From assembly GCA_013813715.1 (NCBI GenBank), contig JACCRF010000178.1, positions 1-64,000 on the forward strand: a stretch of DNA of 64,000 nucleotides. The letters are read 5' to 3'. A program made the position numbers and the translations under genes. The DNA comes from Gemmatimonadaceae bacterium. Lineage in GTDB: Bacteria; Gemmatimonadota; Gemmatimonadetes; Gemmatimonadales; Gemmatimonadaceae. Below, piece by piece: positions 41,511 through 49,062 of this stretch. The first letter of the stretch is position 1. Every line of letters starts with the position of its first letter. Under the pieces are notes generated by a model. The model was not told where the DNA came from, made no database searches, and saw nothing but the letters and a program-made list of their open reading frames with translations.

Positions 41511-43021
41511 TCTTCGGCGGGTAATGACGTTCGATCCACGGTTCGTACGTTCCGCGTGTCCTGCGTGGCTTCAGCCCTCTGCGTTCTCTGCGTATCGAGT
41601 CCGAGTCGCTTCATCCTGCGATAAAGATTGGGACGATCTGTCTGCAGACGTCGCGCGGCCTCCGCGATGTTGCCGGCGGCGGCGGCGAGCGCCCGTTCGA
41701 TGGTTCTCCGCTCGAACTCATCGAGGAGAGCGGCGAGTCCGTGGTTGTACCCGCCGTGCGACGCCGTGCTTCCTGTTGTCTCTGGTAACGGGTGACCGGC
41801 ATCGGATATCGGGAAACCGGGATCGGGTATCGCGTACCGGGCGTCGGGTACCCGATCCCCGTCCCCCAGCACGCCGCGTACGTCAAGCCCTGAGACTTCG
41901 GTCCCGGAATGCATGATAGCGATGCGCTCGACGATGTTCGCGAGCTCGCGAACATTGCCGGGCCACCGGTGGCGCTCCAGCGCCTCGAGAGCGCTGGCTG
42001 TCCAGGCGGGAGGAATCCGGCCTGTGCGCTTGAAGTGAAGCAGCGAGAAGTGACGCACCAGGAGTGGAACATCGCCTCGCCGGTCGCGCAGCGGAGGCAA
42101 CGAAATCGGAATCACGTTGAGACGGAAGAGCAGGTCCTCGCGGAACCGCCCGTCGCGCACAGCGCGGTCGAGGTCGTGATTCGTCGCGGCGATGACGCGA
42201 ACGTCCACCCGTATCACGCGGCTCCCGCCGACCCGCTGGATCTCCTTCGCTTCGATGGCGCGGAGCAGCTTCGCCTGCGCGTCGCCGCTCAGATCGCCGA
42301 TCTCGTCAAGAAACAGAGTGCCCATGTGCGCAAGTTCGAACCGTCCGATTCTCGTTTGCGTGGCGCCGGTGAACGAGCCACGCTCGTGTCCGAACATCTC
42401 GCTCTCGACGAGGTCGCGTGGGATGGCGGCGCAGTTGACGCGGACGAACGGCCTGTCGCGCCGCGTGCCGGCGTCATGAATCGCGCTCGCCACGAGCTCT
42501 TTCCCGGTTCCCGACTCACCGGTGATCAGCACACGGGCATCACTCGCCGCGACCCGTCTGATCAGTTCGCGCACAGCATCCATCTCGGCGCTGTCACCCA
42601 CCATGTCGCCGGCGAGGCCGAGCTCCTCGCGCAGCTCGCGTGCTACGCGGCGTGTCTGCTTTAGCTCGACCGCCGAGCTGATCGCGAAGAGCACGCCTTC
42701 GGGAGTGAGCGGCTTCTCGAGGAAGTTCACGGCTCCGAGTTTTGTCGCATTCACCGCGTCACTGAGCGCGGCACGCCCGCTCATCATTATTACGGGAAGC
42801 TCTGGGTGGCTCAGCCGGAGTCTGGCGAGCGTCGCCATTCCGTCGAGCTCGCCCGGCATCATCAGGTCGAGCAGAACTGCGTCCGGCTCGTCTTCCGCGG
42901 CGCGAACAATTGCCTGAGCGCCGTTCGCTGCGTCGCGCACCTCATGGCCCTCGGCGGCGAGGAGCGCCCCGACCATTCGACGAATGTTGGGCTCGTCGTC
43001 GACGATCAGGACGCTCGCCAC
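41507..43021 (-). CDS. ntrX: NtrX/NtrC-family sigma54-dependent response regulator
   Basis: 504 aa. Receiver (VLIVDDEPNIRRMVGALLAA, D52 in AVLLDLMMPG), AAA+ domain (VLITGESGTGKELVASAIHD Walker A, EMFGHERGSFTGATQT with the sigma54-contact loop as GSFTGA, GTLFLDEIGDL Walker B, RHRWPGNVRELANIVERIAI), then a Fis-type HTH (FERRTIERALAAAAGNIAEA, ARRLQTDRPNLYRRMKRLGL). Residues 388-414 (RVPDARYAIPDPGFPISDAG) and the tail 477-504 (DTQRTQRAEATQDTRNVR) are encoded by copies of intergenic repeats. It activates sigma54 promoters; targets are unknown. Confidence 0.9.
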   Translation of the reverse strand: MASVLIVDDEPNIRRMVGALLAAEGHEVRDAANGAQAIVRAAEDEPDAVLLDLMMPGELDGMATLARLRLSHPELPVIMMSGRAALSDAVNATKLGAVNFLEKPLTPEGVLFAISSAVELKQTRRVARELREELGLAGDMVGDSAEMDAVRELIRRVAASDARVLITGESGTGKELVASAIHDAGTRRDRPFVRVNCAAIPRDLVESEMFGHERGSFTGATQTRIGRFELAHMGTLFLDEIGDLSGDAQAKLLRAIEAKEIQRVGGSRVIRVDVRVIAATNHDLDRAVRDGRFREDLLFRLNVIPISLPPLRDRRGDVPLLVRHFSLLHFKRTGRIPPAWTASALEALERHRWPGNVRELANIVERIAIMHSGTEVSGLDVRGVLGDGDRVPDARYAIPDPGFPISDAGHPLPETTGSTASHGGYNHGLAALLDEFERRTIERALAAAAGNIAEAARRLQTDRPNLYRRMKRLGLDTQRTQRAEATQDTRNVRTVDRTSLPAEE

Positions 43022-43028
43022 GCGGTCG

Positions 43029-43340
43029 CTATGCCGGCTCGCGCGACGCCTGCGCCGACTGCGGCAGGGCGGCAGGCTGGCGGGTCTCGGAGAGCAGCCT
43101 GGTGGTGAAGCGCTGTCCCTCCGAGATACGCTCGATCTCGACAGCGATCGCGTCGAGCGACTGCTCCATGCGTTCCATCCGCGCCGTCAGCTCCTGCGGT
43201 ACCGGCGGCCGTTTCGACTCATTCTCAACGCGCGTCGCCATCGCTTTCACCATCGGCCTGCCGACGACGATCGCGATGACCATCGCGAAAAATCCAAGTG
43301 GCACGAACAGCCCGATCATTTCAGGACCCATTTCCGTCAA
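43029..43340 (-). CDS. small membrane protein with coiled coil, in two-component operon
   Basis: 103 aa. One transmembrane helix near the start (MIGLFVPLGFFAMVIAIVVG) then a helical, heptad-like segment (PPVPQELTARMERMEQSLDA, IAVEIERISEGQRFTTRLLS). The start at 43340 overlaps the kinase stop by 20 bp; Met at 43331 is an alternative. No family is recognised. Its position between kinase and regulator suggests a membrane-tethered accessory of the pair. Confidence 0.7.
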   Translation of the reverse strand: MTEMGPEMIGLFVPLGFFAMVIAIVVGRPMVKAMATRVENESKRPPVPQELTARMERMEQSLDAIAVEIERISEGQRFTTRLLSETRQPAALPQSAQASREPA

Positions 43341-44562
43341 CTCCTTTCGTTGTTACCGGGCGAGCCGGCAGAATGAATCGAATGCGTGTACCAGTTCCCA
43401 ACGCGCTATCGGCCTCTACGGTTCCATCATGCGCGAGCACCGCCTGCCGCGCAATCGCCAGCCCGAGGCCCGTTCCTCCCGGTTTGTGCGTCGTGTAGGG
43501 CTCCCAGATGTGCGCGAGCGTACCCGGTTCCATGCCATCTCCGTCGTCGCTCACCTCGATTCGCACGGCGTCCCTGCCACCAAGCATCGCGCGTGTCGCG
43601 CTGACGACGATGCGTCCCTTGCCGTCGCAGGCATCCACCGCGTTGAGGACAACGTTGGACAGCGCGCCGGCGAGAGCGTCGTGATGGCCCGTGAGCCGCG
43701 GGAGCCCGTCTTCCACCTGCACGTCAAGCTCGATGCCGGGCGGAACCGTCGCGGCCGCAGAATACCGGGCGAGCTCTCCGACATCTATCTCCGACGCCGG
43801 GCCGTCGGGCAGACGCCCGAATTCGGCGAAGCTCTTCGCGATGCGTTCGAGTCGCCGCGTCTCTGTCTCGAGCACGTCAATCATGTCGCTCAGCCCGTGG
43901 GGCGCGTCGCGCCTGAGGCGGGCAAGCGCGAATCGTATCGGTGTCAGTGGATTCTTCAACTCGTGGGCGACCCGCCGCGCGCTCTCGCGGTAAGCGGCGA
44001 GTCGCTCGGCTTCGGCCACGCGCTGGCGCCCAGCCTCAATCTCACCGGCCATGTCGCGCATTCGTGCGCGCAGTGTCGCGAACTCGGGTGCGCCGCGCGC
44101 GGGTTGCACCGCCGGTTCCGGTAGCCGCTCGCCACGTCCGATCATTGCGGTCCAGCGGACGATCTCATCGAGTGGGCGGCTCATCTGACGGCTGAGGTGA
44201 CCGGCAACGCGGGACGCGATGACGCCGAACACGATGAGCGCGAGCAGTGCGACGGCGAGGACGAGCCTGACCGAGCGTCCGGCAATGAAGCTGTAACGGC
44301 GTGCCTGCTCCAGCGAAGTGCGAAGTTCGCGCTCATGGTCGTCGATCCGCTGGCGTTGCGAAGGCTCCAGTGGCGCGGCGCGCGCGGCTTCGATCGCCCG
44401 CTGGCCGCTCGATGCGACACTCTCCCAGGCTGCTCTGCCGCTGACAAGTGGAAGAGCGCTGCTGACGGTGCCGCTCCAGAGCAACGTCAGCAGAGCCGTC
44501 GGCACTATCGCGAACAGCGACAGGATGACGATGAGGCGGGTGCGATACCGGAGTTGTCTCAC
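43321..44562 (-). CDS. ntrY: NtrY-like sensor histidine kinase
   Basis: 413 aa. Two transmembrane helices (LIVILSLFAIVPTALLTLLW and VRLVLAVALLALIVFGVIA) flank a short periplasmic helix region, then HAMP, and a HisKA domain with ARRVAHELKNPLTPIRFALA (H200; the E-L-K-N-P-L-T-P form is typical of NtrY/NtrB). Catalytic domain: ALSNVVLNAVDAC (N box), IEVSDDGDGMEPGTL (G1), GTGLGLAIARQAV (G2). First gene of the minus-strand operon; it would phosphorylate the NtrX-like regulator. Full-length NtrY is longer, so this is a compact version without PAS. Confidence 0.9.
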   Translation of the reverse strand: MRQLRYRTRLIVILSLFAIVPTALLTLLWSGTVSSALPLVSGRAAWESVASSGQRAIEAARAAPLEPSQRQRIDDHERELRTSLEQARRYSFIAGRSVRLVLAVALLALIVFGVIASRVAGHLSRQMSRPLDEIVRWTAMIGRGERLPEPAVQPARGAPEFATLRARMRDMAGEIEAGRQRVAEAERLAAYRESARRVAHELKNPLTPIRFALARLRRDAPHGLSDMIDVLETETRRLERIAKSFAEFGRLPDGPASEIDVGELARYSAAATVPPGIELDVQVEDGLPRLTGHHDALAGALSNVVLNAVDACDGKGRIVVSATRAMLGGRDAVRIEVSDDGDGMEPGTLAHIWEPYTTHKPGGTGLGLAIARQAVLAHDGTVEADSALGTGTRIRFILPARPVTTKGVDGNGS

Positions 44563-44886
44563 AATGCGCCTTGCTTCGCTGGTGTCCCGAGGTTTGATGG
44601 ACGGGACAAGGTCAACCGAGAACTACAAAGGTGAGAGACGCCAGAAGCATAGGTTACGAGTTGCCAGGCCGTCGCCGAGTTGCTTCATCGGCATTCCCGT
44701 ATAAATTACATGGGTTGACGCGACTTCGAGGATTCGGGGGATTGCGTGTCGCATTAGACACGGCTCTCCCTGACTGGACCTGAAGACGCGTTCCCCGCGG
44801 CACGACGCCGCGGGATCACATCCGGCTCGTGTAGTACCGCCGCACGAAGTGCGGCCTGCGACCGCGTACCACACCAACAAACATTA
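44563..44886. promoter_or_regulatory. divergent regulatory region with three leader hairpins and a 24-bp dispersed repeat
   Basis: 324 bp between the divergent ntrY-like and NYN genes. On the NYN side three perfect stems follow one another: CGTGTC/GACACG (44745-44762), CCCGCGGC/GCCGCGGG (44794-44814) and GCCGCAC-GAA-GTGCGGC (44839-44855), the last ending 31 bp before the ATG. A TATAAAT at 44700 could be a -10 element. A 24-bp repeat shared with 61252-61275 lies at 44629-44652. Confidence 0.55.
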
Positions 44887-46836
44887 ATGCCATTTCGTCC
44901 CTCTCGGACCGCGCCCCCAATGCCGCGCCGTCCGGTCGCCCCGATTCATCGCGGGCCTCAGGCAGTAACACAACATCATGCAGGTAACCACACGATCCAC
45001 CACGCGCCGAACGCAGCGCTCCTCATCGACTTCGACAACGTCACGATGGGAATCCGCTCCGATCTCCAGACGGAGCTGAAGAACCTCCTCGCTTCAGACA
45101 TCATCAAGGGAAAAGTCTCCGTCCAGCGCGCCTACGCCGACTGGAGGCGTTATCCCCAGTACATCGTTCCGCTCGCCGAGTCTTCGATCGACATGATCAT
45201 GGCGCCGGCGTACGGGTCGGCGAAGAAGAACGCGACCGACATCCGGCTTGCAATCGATGCCCTGGAGCTCGTGTTCGTGCGCCCAGAGATCGGAACTTTC
45301 ATCCTGCTCTCCGGCGACTCGGATTTCTCGAGTCTCGTCATCAAGCTCAAGGAGTACGGCAAGTACGTAATCGGCGTCGGCATTCGCGAGTCATCGAGCG
45401 ATCTGCTGGTGATGAACTGCGACGAGTACTACTCCTACAGTTCACTTGCTGGCCTCGTGAAATCGGGCGAGGAAGAAGTCCTCAAGCACGACCCATGGGA
45501 GCTCGTCACTGAAGCCGTGCAGCGCATGAAGCGCAACGGCGACGTCATGCGCGCCGACCGGCTCAAGCAGGTGATGCAGCAGATCGACAGCTCGTTCGAC
45601 GAGAAGAACGTCGGCAAATCGAAATTCTCGCTGTTCGTCTCCGAAGCGGCGAAGCGAGGCCTGCTCTCGCTCGCGAAGCTGGAGAATGGCCAGCTCGAGG
45701 TAGACGTTCCGCGCGCCGGCGCGCAACCCTCCGTTGACGGACAGGACGGCGCTCCGCTGGCCGTCATCCCACTCACGGTGCCCGCCGACGCCGCCGAGGA
45801 ATCGGATCGGGCGCGCCGCGGCCGCCGCGGCGGACGCGGCCGATCGAGGGAGCGCGACGAACGGACGCCGCGCGAGCCAACATCATCTTCGTCTCCCAGC
45901 GCGACCGATATTGCAGCGATTTCCCCCGATTCGGCCGCGGTCATGGGCACTGACGCGATGGACGTTGGCACGGCGCCACCGCGGCACAGTCGCTCACGAG
46001 ATAGCCACGCTGGTTCGTCACGCACCGGGCCTGCAAAGTCCGCTGCGGCGACTGCGGCGACTGCGGCGACTGCGGCGACTGCGGCGACTGCGGCGACTGC
46101 GGCGACTGCGGCGACTGCGGCGACTGCGCCTGACGACGGGATCGGAACCAGCGGCATCCGCCTGACTCGCGAGGAGGCGTTTGATCTCGTCCGCCGCGCC
46201 GTCGCATCGCTCGCCAAGGGTGATTCACCGGTCGCCGCGAGCAAGGTTCGCGGCGCGGCGCGTTCTCTGCTCGGGCGCGACACCGAGAGTCTGGGCGAGC
46301 GCAACTTCGTTCGCATTCTTCACGACGCGCACGATGCGGACGTCATCGACCTTCGCCGCCGCGGCGGTGACTACGAGGTCGCGGCTTCGGTGTCGGCACC
46401 ACCGGTGGAGAGTCAGCTCGAGGCGGCTGCGGTTGCAAACACGCCAGCGGCGAAACCCGTCGTGCCAACCGCACGCGGAATGTCGGCCCGGGGCACCGGG
46501 CGCGGACCGCTGGGAGCAAAGGGCGCCATGCCGGCCCATCTCCTGAGCCTCGGTGTAGTTGCGGCCAGGGTTGCACCGGCCTCCGCTGCATCGGCTCCAG
46601 TGAACCGGGGGAAGCCCGCTGAAGACGCGGACGCGGTGACGAATGCTCGCGAAGCCGCGCAGGAAGTGCCGGCGCCAGCCGCACGCAAGCGCGGCGCAGC
46701 GAAGAAGGCGAACACCGGCCCGAAGACAAAGGCGGCAGGCGAAGCGAAAGCTCCGGTTGCAAAGCGGGCGAGGACGGTGCGAAAGAAGGCAAAAAGCTCC
46801 GCCAAATCCCCGGCTGGCGCGGGCGGCGAGGGCTGA
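44887..46836 (+). CDS. NYN-domain RNase with two OST-HTH/LOTUS domains
   Basis: 649 aa. Residues about 42-190 form a NYN/PIN-like nuclease (NAALLIDFDNVTMGI with its Asp residues, NATDIRLAIDAL, TFILLSGDSDFSSLVIKLKE, GKYVIGVGI), as in LabA/MARF1-type proteins. A first OST-HTH domain is at 203-275 (DPWELVTEAVQRMKRNGDVM, ADRLKQVMQQID, FSLFVSEAAKRGLL) and a second at about 425-498 (TREEAFDLVRRAVASLAKGD, ERNFVRILHDAHDADVIDLR). Between them are an Arg/Gly stretch (RRGRRGGRGRSRERDE) and an AAT repeat tract. The C-terminal 80 residues are Lys/Ala-rich, histone-H1-like. RNA binding and cleavage are inferred from the domains. Confidence 0.88.
   Translation: MPFRPSRTAPPMPRRPVAPIHRGPQAVTQHHAGNHTIHHAPNAALLIDFDNVTMGIRSDLQTELKNLLASDIIKGKVSVQRAYADWRRYPQYIVPLAESSIDMIMAPAYGSAKKNATDIRLAIDALELVFVRPEIGTFILLSGDSDFSSLVIKLKEYGKYVIGVGIRESSSDLLVMNCDEYYSYSSLAGLVKSGEEEVLKHDPWELVTEAVQRMKRNGDVMRADRLKQVMQQIDSSFDEKNVGKSKFSLFVSEAAKRGLLSLAKLENGQLEVDVPRAGAQPSVDGQDGAPLAVIPLTVPADAAEESDRARRGRRGGRGRSRERDERTPREPTSSSSPSATDIAAISPDSAAVMGTDAMDVGTAPPRHSRSRDSHAGSSRTGPAKSAAATAATAATAATAATAATAATAATAATAPDDGIGTSGIRLTREEAFDLVRRAVASLAKGDSPVAASKVRGAARSLLGRDTESLGERNFVRILHDAHDADVIDLRRRGGDYEVAASVSAPPVESQLEAAAVANTPAAKPVVPTARGMSARGTGRGPLGAKGAMPAHLLSLGVVAARVAPASAASAPVNRGKPAEDADAVTNAREAAQEVPAPAARKRGAAKKANTGPKTKAAGEAKAPVAKRARTVRKKAKSSAKSPAGAGGEG
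46045..46125 (+). repeat. 9-bp tandem repeat, nine perfect copies, in coding sequence
   Basis: GCGGCGACT is repeated nine times without change, encoding (Ala-Ala-Thr)9 between the two OST-HTH domains of the NYN protein. Because the unit is a multiple of three, copy-number change alters linker length without a frameshift. Confidence 0.95.
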
Positions 46837-46837
46837 A

Positions 46838-46886
46838 ACGGGTACCAGGTACCAGGTACCAGGTGTCCGGTGCCAGTCGCCAGGTG
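46838..46886. repeat. class A repeat after the NYN gene
   Basis: CGGGTACCAGGTACCAGGTA and GGTGTCCGGTGCCAGTCGCC units fill the gap between the NYN stop and the Mpg start; it is the most regular of the class A arrays (three ACCAGGT steps). Confidence 0.7.
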
Positions 46887-46905
46887 AACTAACCCCGCAC
46901 TCCAG

Positions 46906-47508
46906 ATGGGACGGATTCTTCCGCGCGATTTCTACGATCGCGACACCGAGATTGTAGCCCGGGAGCTGCTGGGCGCCGTTCTCGAATCGAACACTTCCGA
47001 GGGACGCGCGAGCGGCATCATCGTCGAGACTGAAGCCTACGTCGGCGAGCACGACCCCGCCTGCCACGCCGCCGCCGGCCGCACTCGCCGCACCGCTCCG
47101 CTCTACGGGCGTCCGGGAACGTCGTACGTGTACTTCATCTACGGCGTGCACTGGTGCATCAACGCGGTCACCCGCGAAGAAGGTCTGCCGAGCGCAGTCT
47201 TGGTCCGCGCCGTTGAGCCGCTCTCAGGAATTCATCTGATGCAACGCCGCCGCGGCCAGCAGATACACGGCGTAAACCTGACGAACGGCCCCGGAAAGCT
47301 TTGCGCGGCGCTCGGCATCGATGGGACGATGAACGACCTGCCGCTTCAGAAAGGACGGCTGGTCGTGAGGGAGGGAAGGTCAGTGGCGGCGGATGAGATC
47401 GACGTCACGCCGCGGATCGGTATCACCAAGGCGGCGGACTGGCCGTTACGCTACCTGATACGCGGAAGCCGTTACGTGTCCCGCTCTCGCGTAACGGGCA
47501 GCGTGTAA
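46906..47508 (+). CDS. mpg: 3-methyladenine DNA glycosylase (Mpg/AAG family)
   Basis: 200 aa. AAG-type fold: ILPRDFYDRDTEIVARELLG, SGIIVETEAYVGEHDPACHA (catalytic Glu in VETEAY), GTSYVYFIYGVHWCINAVTR, AVLVRAVEPL, NGPGKLCAALGI. It excises alkylated purines in base-excision repair. The C-terminal end (YVSRSRVTGSV) runs into a 14-bp tandem repeat and the TAA stop lies within the second copy, so the natural C-terminus may have been altered by the repeat. Confidence 0.92.
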   Translation: MGRILPRDFYDRDTEIVARELLGAVLESNTSEGRASGIIVETEAYVGEHDPACHAAAGRTRRTAPLYGRPGTSYVYFIYGVHWCINAVTREEGLPSAVLVRAVEPLSGIHLMQRRRGQQIHGVNLTNGPGKLCAALGIDGTMNDLPLQKGRLVVREGRSVAADEIDVTPRIGITKAADWPLRYLIRGSRYVSRSRVTGSV

Positions 47509-47532
47509 CGGGCAGCGTGTAACGGGCAGCGT
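47491..47532 (+). repeat. 14-bp tandem repeat, three copies, across mpg stop
   Basis: GTAACGGGCAGCGT occurs three times in a row, then GTAAACGG. The mpg stop TAA (47506-47508) is in the second copy. Each unit contains TAA, and the period is not a multiple of three. Confidence 0.9.
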
Positions 47533-47579
47533 GTAAACGGCAACGGTAACGGGCGCGTACCTCAGCGCCCTGAGACGTC

Positions 47580-47841
47580 TCACCGTATCGCTTCGCGTGA
47601 TCCGCTGAAGTTGTACCGGATGCCAGCTTCGAAGAAGCCGAGCGGCTGGTCGTTCAGTAGAAAGCGCGAGCTGCTGGGGACGATGGACTCCTGCACGAAC
47701 ACAGCGAGCTTCTGGAACTGCGCCTGAACTCCTCCCATTCCGAGGAACGACGCCTGGCTTCGGCGCTCGTCGACACGCTCGAAAACCGCGTCGTCAACGG
47801 TCTCGTCGGCGAAACTGGCCAGCGGGAGAGTCACACGATTC
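47580..47841 (-). pseudogene. C-terminal remnant of an outer-membrane barrel protein
   Basis: The reading LASFADETVDDAVFERVDER, FLGMGGVQAQFQKLAVFVQE, then PLGFFEAGIRYNFSGSREAI looks like the last two or three strands of a barrel (alternating residues, terminal aromatic Y-N-F). It directly abuts the kbl stop at 47842. No start or signal peptide can precede it, since upstream is kbl. A truncated gene is the simplest reading; the family is not identified. Confidence 0.5.
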
Positions 47842-49047
47842 TTAGATAATCCCCAGCTTCCCTCCCACGCGCCTGAACGCGGCAATCGCCTCGTCGATAT
47901 CGTCGCGCGAATGGGCCGCGCTGAGCTGGCAGCGTATCCGCGCCTGGCCCTGCGGCACCACCGGAAAGCCAAATCCCGTAACAAAGACGCCTTCATCCAG
48001 CAACATGTCACTCATCCGGATGGCGGTGGCCGTTTCGCCGACAATTATTGGCACGATCGGAGTTTCACCGGCGAGGGGTTTGAATCCCGCCTCCGTAATC
48101 TGACCGCGAAAGTAGCTCGCGTTGCCGCGCAGCTTTCGCACGCGGTCGGGGTTCGCTTCGAGAAACCGGATTGCGGCGAGCGCGCTCGCGGCAACGGTCG
48201 GCGGCAGCGCATTCGAGAAAAGCTGGGGCCGCGATCTCTGCGTGAGCATGTCGCAGAGCGATTCCGGCCCGGCGACGAATCCGCCGGCAGCGCCGCCCAG
48301 CGCCTTGCCGAGTGTGGACGTGATGACGTCCACCTCACCCGCCAGGCCGAAGTGCTCGGCGGTGCCGCGACCGGTGTCGCCGAGCACACCGGTGCCGTGT
48401 GAATCGTCGACGACGACGATCGCATCGTGCTCTCGCGCGATGTCGAGGATATCGGGGAGCGGAGTGATGCTCCCTTCCATCGAGAAGACGCCGTCAGTCC
48501 AGATGATACGCCGCTTCGCGTCGCGCGCGCTTTCGAGCTTCGCCGTGAGATCGGACATGTCAGCATGCGCATACACCGCGGTCGTGCACTTCGTGATCGC
48601 CTTTGCCAGGCGGAGCGAGTCGATAATCGATGCGTGGTTGAGCGCGTCCGACAGAACAAAGTCTCCCGGCTCGACGACGGTCGCCGTCAGCCCCTCGTTC
48701 GCATTCCAGGCTGATACATATGAGAGCGACGCCGGCGTGCCTACGAAGGCAGCGATCGCGTCCTCCAGCTCGCGGTGAACCGTGAACGTCCCGCAGATGA
48801 AGCGTACGCTGCCGGTACCGGCGCCGAACTTCTCGAGTCCGTCGACTCCCGCCCGAACGACTGCCGGCTCGTCACACAGTCCGAGATAGTTGTTCGACGA
48901 GAGGTTCAGCACTTCGCCTCTGCCTTCCATCATCACTCGCGCACGTTGTGGCGAATCTATGTAGTTCAGCTTCTTGTAGACGCGATCGGCTTTGAGCTTG
49001 TCAATGCCGGCGCTGATGTCGTCGTCGAATTGTCTGTTGAGCGCCAC
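47842..49047 (-). CDS. kbl: 2-amino-3-ketobutyrate CoA ligase (glycine C-acetyltransferase)
   Basis: 401 aa, alpha-oxoamine synthase fold: NLSSNNYLGLCDEPAVVRAG, GTGSVRFICGTFTVHRELED, LSDALNHASIIDSLRLAKA, VVDDSHGTGVLG, and the PLP lysine in ITSTLGKALGGAAGGFVAG. It cleaves 2-amino-3-oxobutyrate with CoA to glycine and acetyl-CoA, the second step after Tdh. It lies 15 bp downstream of tdh in the same operon, which makes the route from threonine to glycine complete. Confidence 0.95.
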   Translation of the reverse strand: MALNRQFDDDISAGIDKLKADRVYKKLNYIDSPQRARVMMEGRGEVLNLSSNNYLGLCDEPAVVRAGVDGLEKFGAGTGSVRFICGTFTVHRELEDAIAAFVGTPASLSYVSAWNANEGLTATVVEPGDFVLSDALNHASIIDSLRLAKAITKCTTAVYAHADMSDLTAKLESARDAKRRIIWTDGVFSMEGSITPLPDILDIAREHDAIVVVDDSHGTGVLGDTGRGTAEHFGLAGEVDVITSTLGKALGGAAGGFVAGPESLCDMLTQRSRPQLFSNALPPTVAASALAAIRFLEANPDRVRKLRGNASYFRGQITEAGFKPLAGETPIVPIIVGETATAIRMSDMLLDEGVFVTGFGFPVVPQGQARIRCQLSAAHSRDDIDEAIAAFRRVGGKLGII

Positions 49048-49062
49048 TGTCTCCCCGTTTTG

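Noticed and set aside
46045-46125. CRISPR or spacer array
   Set aside because: The repeats are contiguous 9-bp units with no spacers and are in a coding frame; no cas gene is present.
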